Shown here one piece after another: positions 31,411 through 33,543 of a stretch of DNA of 33,543 nucleotides; position 1 is the first letter of the stretch; each line of letters starts with the position of its first letter. Both the position numbers and the translations under genes were made by a program. Origin of the DNA: a virus; the IMG/VR virus record IMGVR_UViG_3300023109_000068, positions 1-33,543 of that record. One strand, written 5' to 3'. The notes under the pieces were generated by a model that saw only the letters and a list, made by a program, of their open reading frames with translations, did not search any database and was not told the origin of the DNA.

Positions 31411-31418
31411 TATAAATA
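31411..31418 (+). promoter_or_regulatory. Late promoter box for the YadA-repeat fibre
   Basis: TATAAATA with exactly five bases to the ATG at 31424. Confidence 0.6.
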
Positions 31419-31423
31419 CTAAT

Positions 31424-32323
31424 ATGCCCGACGTAACAGTAACAACCGACATTGATACTTTTCTCCGAAGTTCAGACAATGCAGATGCTCGAAGCAACCT
31501 TGGTGCTGCATCATCAGCTGACCTTAGTGAAAAGCAAGATACCATAGGTACTAACGTAACAGAGAGTGGCACGGACGCTTTTGCACAAGGTAAAAACACG
31601 ATCGCAAGTGGAGCCCAATCTCATGCAGAAGGCCTTGGCACAACCGCAAGCGGTGATTGGTCACATGCCGAAGGTGTTAATACGATTGCAAGTGGAAATC
31701 CTTCCCACGCGCAAGGCCACACTACAACAGCAAGTGGAGATTATTCTCATGCGGAAGGACGGGATACTACAGCAAGTGGAGAAAGTTCTCATGCGCAAGG
31801 TGACGATACAACTGCAAGTGGAAACTATTCTCATGCACAAGGGCTTGAAGCTATCAGTGATAGACATGCAGAACACGCTCATTCTGGTGGCAAATTTTTA
31901 ACAAATGGAGACGCTCAAAGAATGGCTTTTGTTATGCGTCGGCAGATTACACACACCGCTAATACGTGGTATGGTTTAGGTCTAAAAGGTGTTAACCCAG
32001 TTTCATCATCGGAAAATAGATTAACTATTCCAACCGATACTGTTTATACTGGTAAAGCACTAATCTCTGGGACAACGCAGGGGTGTACAAAATCGTTTGG
32101 ATTTGAGATTCTTTTTGTTGCAGAAAACGACGGTGGAACTACATCAATATTATCGAGTTCAATCACCACAATTTACGATAGTGATGCAACCGACTATGAT
32201 GTTCGCGTAACAGCTGACACTACAAACGACCAAGTTCTAATTGAAGTATCTTCAATATCCTCTACTGATACAATTAGATGGGTTGCAAGTGTAGATGTAG
32301 TCTCTGTGTCATTCCCAGCATAA
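31424..32323 (+). CDS. Tail fibre with YadA-head-type repeats, 299 aa
   Basis: Residues about 58-141 consist of six perfect-length 14-residue repeats of the form NTIASGxxSHAEGxx (SHAEG or SHAQG), as in the left-handed beta-roll of trimeric adhesin heads such as YadA. The N-terminus (VTTDIDTFLRSSDNADARSN) resembles the baseplate-attachment end of phage fibres, and the C-terminal 130 residues form a beta-rich tip (FVMRRQITHTANTWYGLGLK). It is probably a trimeric fibre of the baseplate. It has its own late promoter. Confidence 0.7.
   Translation: MPDVTVTTDIDTFLRSSDNADARSNLGAASSADLSEKQDTIGTNVTESGTDAFAQGKNTIASGAQSHAEGLGTTASGDWSHAEGVNTIASGNPSHAQGHTTTASGDYSHAEGRDTTASGESSHAQGDDTTASGNYSHAQGLEAISDRHAEHAHSGGKFLTNGDAQRMAFVMRRQITHTANTWYGLGLKGVNPVSSSENRLTIPTDTVYTGKALISGTTQGCTKSFGFEILFVAENDGGTTSILSSSITTIYDSDATDYDVRVTADTTNDQVLIEVSSISSTDTIRWVASVDVVSVSFPA
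31595..31846 (+). repeat. Six tandem 42-bp coding repeats
   Basis: GCAAGTGGA or a close variant recurs every 42 bases at 31604, 31646, 31688, 31730, 31772 and 31814. Units differ at several positions but never in length, so frame is kept. Such arrays can gain or lose units by recombination and so change fibre length. Confidence 0.85.
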
Positions 32324-32341
32324 CATAACATATTAAAAATA

Positions 32342-33543
32342 ATGGCAGATCATACAAGAAATATAAAAGAAAATAAGGACTCAGCGAATATAAACCTTAT
32401 CGCCAACAAAGAAGCCGCCTATGCCCTGACAGGTGTAGCCGCTGGCACGGTTTATAAGACCGAGGACACGGGGCAGATTCTTGAACGGGCAGCAAAGCTC
32501 GATCTCGCTGCCGACTTCGTTATCGTCGGAAATGCCGCAGGCATGATGGGAGTGACTTTGGCGGGGACTTATTCTGCCGATACGGTTGGGCAGAATAGTC
32601 CACCCTCATCCGATGTAGGCTATCTAGGGTTTTACTGCAATGAGAACAGTGGCGGTAACAATATGTCAGTCACTTACGAATCTGGCAAGTGGATCATTAA
32701 GGGGTCTATGCAAGCCTTTGAGTCTGCTGGGGGTGAAGCTCACCCTGCAGATGTTACAGCGTGGACTGCCCTTAGTGGAGCGACAGGAACGATTGATTCA
32801 GTCACACGTAATGAACCCCGCAACTGGAAGCATGACGGCACAATCCTAGTCTATGACAACGACGAGAAAATCCTCCTAACCAACCTGCCAGACGGTCAGC
32901 AGGTTAAGATCGTTGGCGAGGGTGGACGCATTGAGCAACTACCACCATCACCACTACCAGACATTAAACGTGGCTTTATTGTTTCTAGTGATGGCAATCC
33001 AAGAAGTTCTACTTCCGATGGAGGCAACGCTCTTTCTGGTGCTTTTTTCTGGCATGAAGCCGATGGTATGTTTATCAGGGATGATAATGGGGCTTATAAT
33101 GCTTATATATACCATACTGGCTCTAGGTGGTACATAGCCTACCAATCATATGTTTACTTTCAATCAGACCCATGTGCCTCTACTGTTCACCCTGCTGACG
33201 CTACGGGATGGACTGCCTATGACGCAGGTGGGGGCATTGGTCAAGGAACGATAGCTGATGGTGGATTGGTTAAGACACGCGCATGTGAAGTCTACAATTC
33301 ACCACCATATGAAACATCAGGAAGTACCCCGTGGTTCACGATCAAGAACACGGTTTATCTGACTGTGAACGATGCGGCATCCTCTGGTGGGTATGCTGTA
33401 AATGGTGTGACAGTGGCTAACGGAGCCGTGCAGGGAATTGGATGGGTTCAAGTGGGTGAGCGTGTCGCAACGACAAAATCCACAATCCTATACAAGCTAT
33501 CCAAGGTCGATGAGGATACCACATTCACATTCGGTGCAACCGT
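32342..33543 (+). CDS. Tail fibre or receptor-binding protein, 5' part (runs off the window)
   Basis: An ATG at 32342 opens a frame without stop to the right edge (400 codons). The N-terminus (MADHTRNIKENKDSANINLI, then ANKEAAYALTGVAAGTVYKT) is a typical fibre attachment region. Two repeated modules follow, each ending in YESGKWIIKG...HPADVTAWTA or YHTGSRWYIAY...HPADATGWTA, a fibre-type beta module. Base composition is richer in GC than the upstream baseplate genes, as in the lectin fibre at 4286-7414, which suggests exchange between phages. No promoter or Shine-Dalgarno sequence is visible; it may be read through from the upstream fibre. Confidence 0.7.
   Translation, partial: MADHTRNIKENKDSANINLIANKEAAYALTGVAAGTVYKTEDTGQILERAAKLDLAADFVIVGNAAGMMGVTLAGTYSADTVGQNSPPSSDVGYLGFYCNENSGGNNMSVTYESGKWIIKGSMQAFESAGGEAHPADVTAWTALSGATGTIDSVTRNEPRNWKHDGTILVYDNDEKILLTNLPDGQQVKIVGEGGRIEQLPPSPLPDIKRGFIVSSDGNPRSSTSDGGNALSGAFFWHEADGMFIRDDNGAYNAYIYHTGSRWYIAYQSYVYFQSDPCASTVHPADATGWTAYDAGGGIGQGTIADGGLVKTRACEVYNSPPYETSGSTPWFTIKNTVYLTVNDAASSGGYAVNGVTVANGAVQGIGWVQVGERVATTKSTILYKLSKVDEDTTFTFGAT

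Noticed and set aside
1-33543. tRNA genes, rRNA or insertion sequences
   Set aside because: No tRNA cloverleaf with a TTCRA arm, rRNA segment or transposase-like protein was seen on either strand by eye; a tRNA scan would be needed to exclude weak cases.

Overview
This window looks like part of the genome of a T4-like myovirus, probably marine, with a Gram-negative host. The evidence is a set of recognisable T4-type proteins: ssDNA-binding protein gp32, a gp59-like helicase loader, a probable gp33 late co-activator, head completion nuclease gp4, and tail or baseplate proteins resembling gp5, gp6, gp25, gp26, gp27, gp48 and gp53. There are also many TATAAATA boxes, the T4 late promoter motif, directly in front of virion and lysis genes. 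A Gram-negative host is suggested by lipoprotein signals, a spanin-like lipoprotein and several peptidoglycan-cleaving enzymes. Most of the DNA is AT-rich. The lectin fibre gene (4286-7414) and the right-hand fibre gene (from 32342) look clearly richer in GC.

Layout. 1-974 holds the tail of one gene and two unknown small genes. 976-3807 is a forward late operon with a holin-like protein, a secreted lysozyme-like enzyme, a putative polysaccharide glycosyltransferase, a small membrane protein, a ParB-like protein and a small conserved protein. 3810-7414 (reverse) encodes a 1042-residue adhesin with several lectin-like domains and a small partner. 7453-9640 is a mosaic: a three-helix holin-like gene with a lipoprotein gene nested inside it, a reverse-strand homing endonuclease, a virion protein, a broken gene and two copies of a 29-bp repeat. 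9640-9908 is non-coding and repeat-rich and ends in a terminator. 9909-11994 holds small genes under two near-identical sigma70-type promoters, ending with a second lysozyme. 11997-15201 is the late-transcription and replication cluster (383-aa unknown, gp33-like, gp59, gp32).

From 15265 to 20003 (reverse) lies half of the tail module: a tape-measure candidate, a sulfotransferase, gp26 with a candidate -1 frameshift extension, a tail-tube-like protein, a conserved unknown and gp4. From 20099 to the right end (forward) comes the baseplate: gp48, gp53, hub, gp5 spike without lysozyme, a large protein ending in an M15-type peptidase domain, gp25, gp6, a 369-aa structural protein, a fibre with YadA-type repeats and a further fibre that runs off the window.

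How it works together. Sigma70-like promoters (TGTACA or TTTACA, 17 bp, TATAAT) drive the small genes and the replication cluster. gp33 would then help switch on TATAAATA promoters for tail, fibre and lysis genes. Many of these promoters, early-type and late-type, sit so close to the start codon that the predicted transcript begins at or within a few bases of the ATG. The most notable candidates for new biology are this apparent leaderless expression, a T TTT TTC frameshift site joining gp26 to a start-less downstream reading frame, a lipoprotein nested in a holin frame, and a sulfotransferase gene inside the tail operon.
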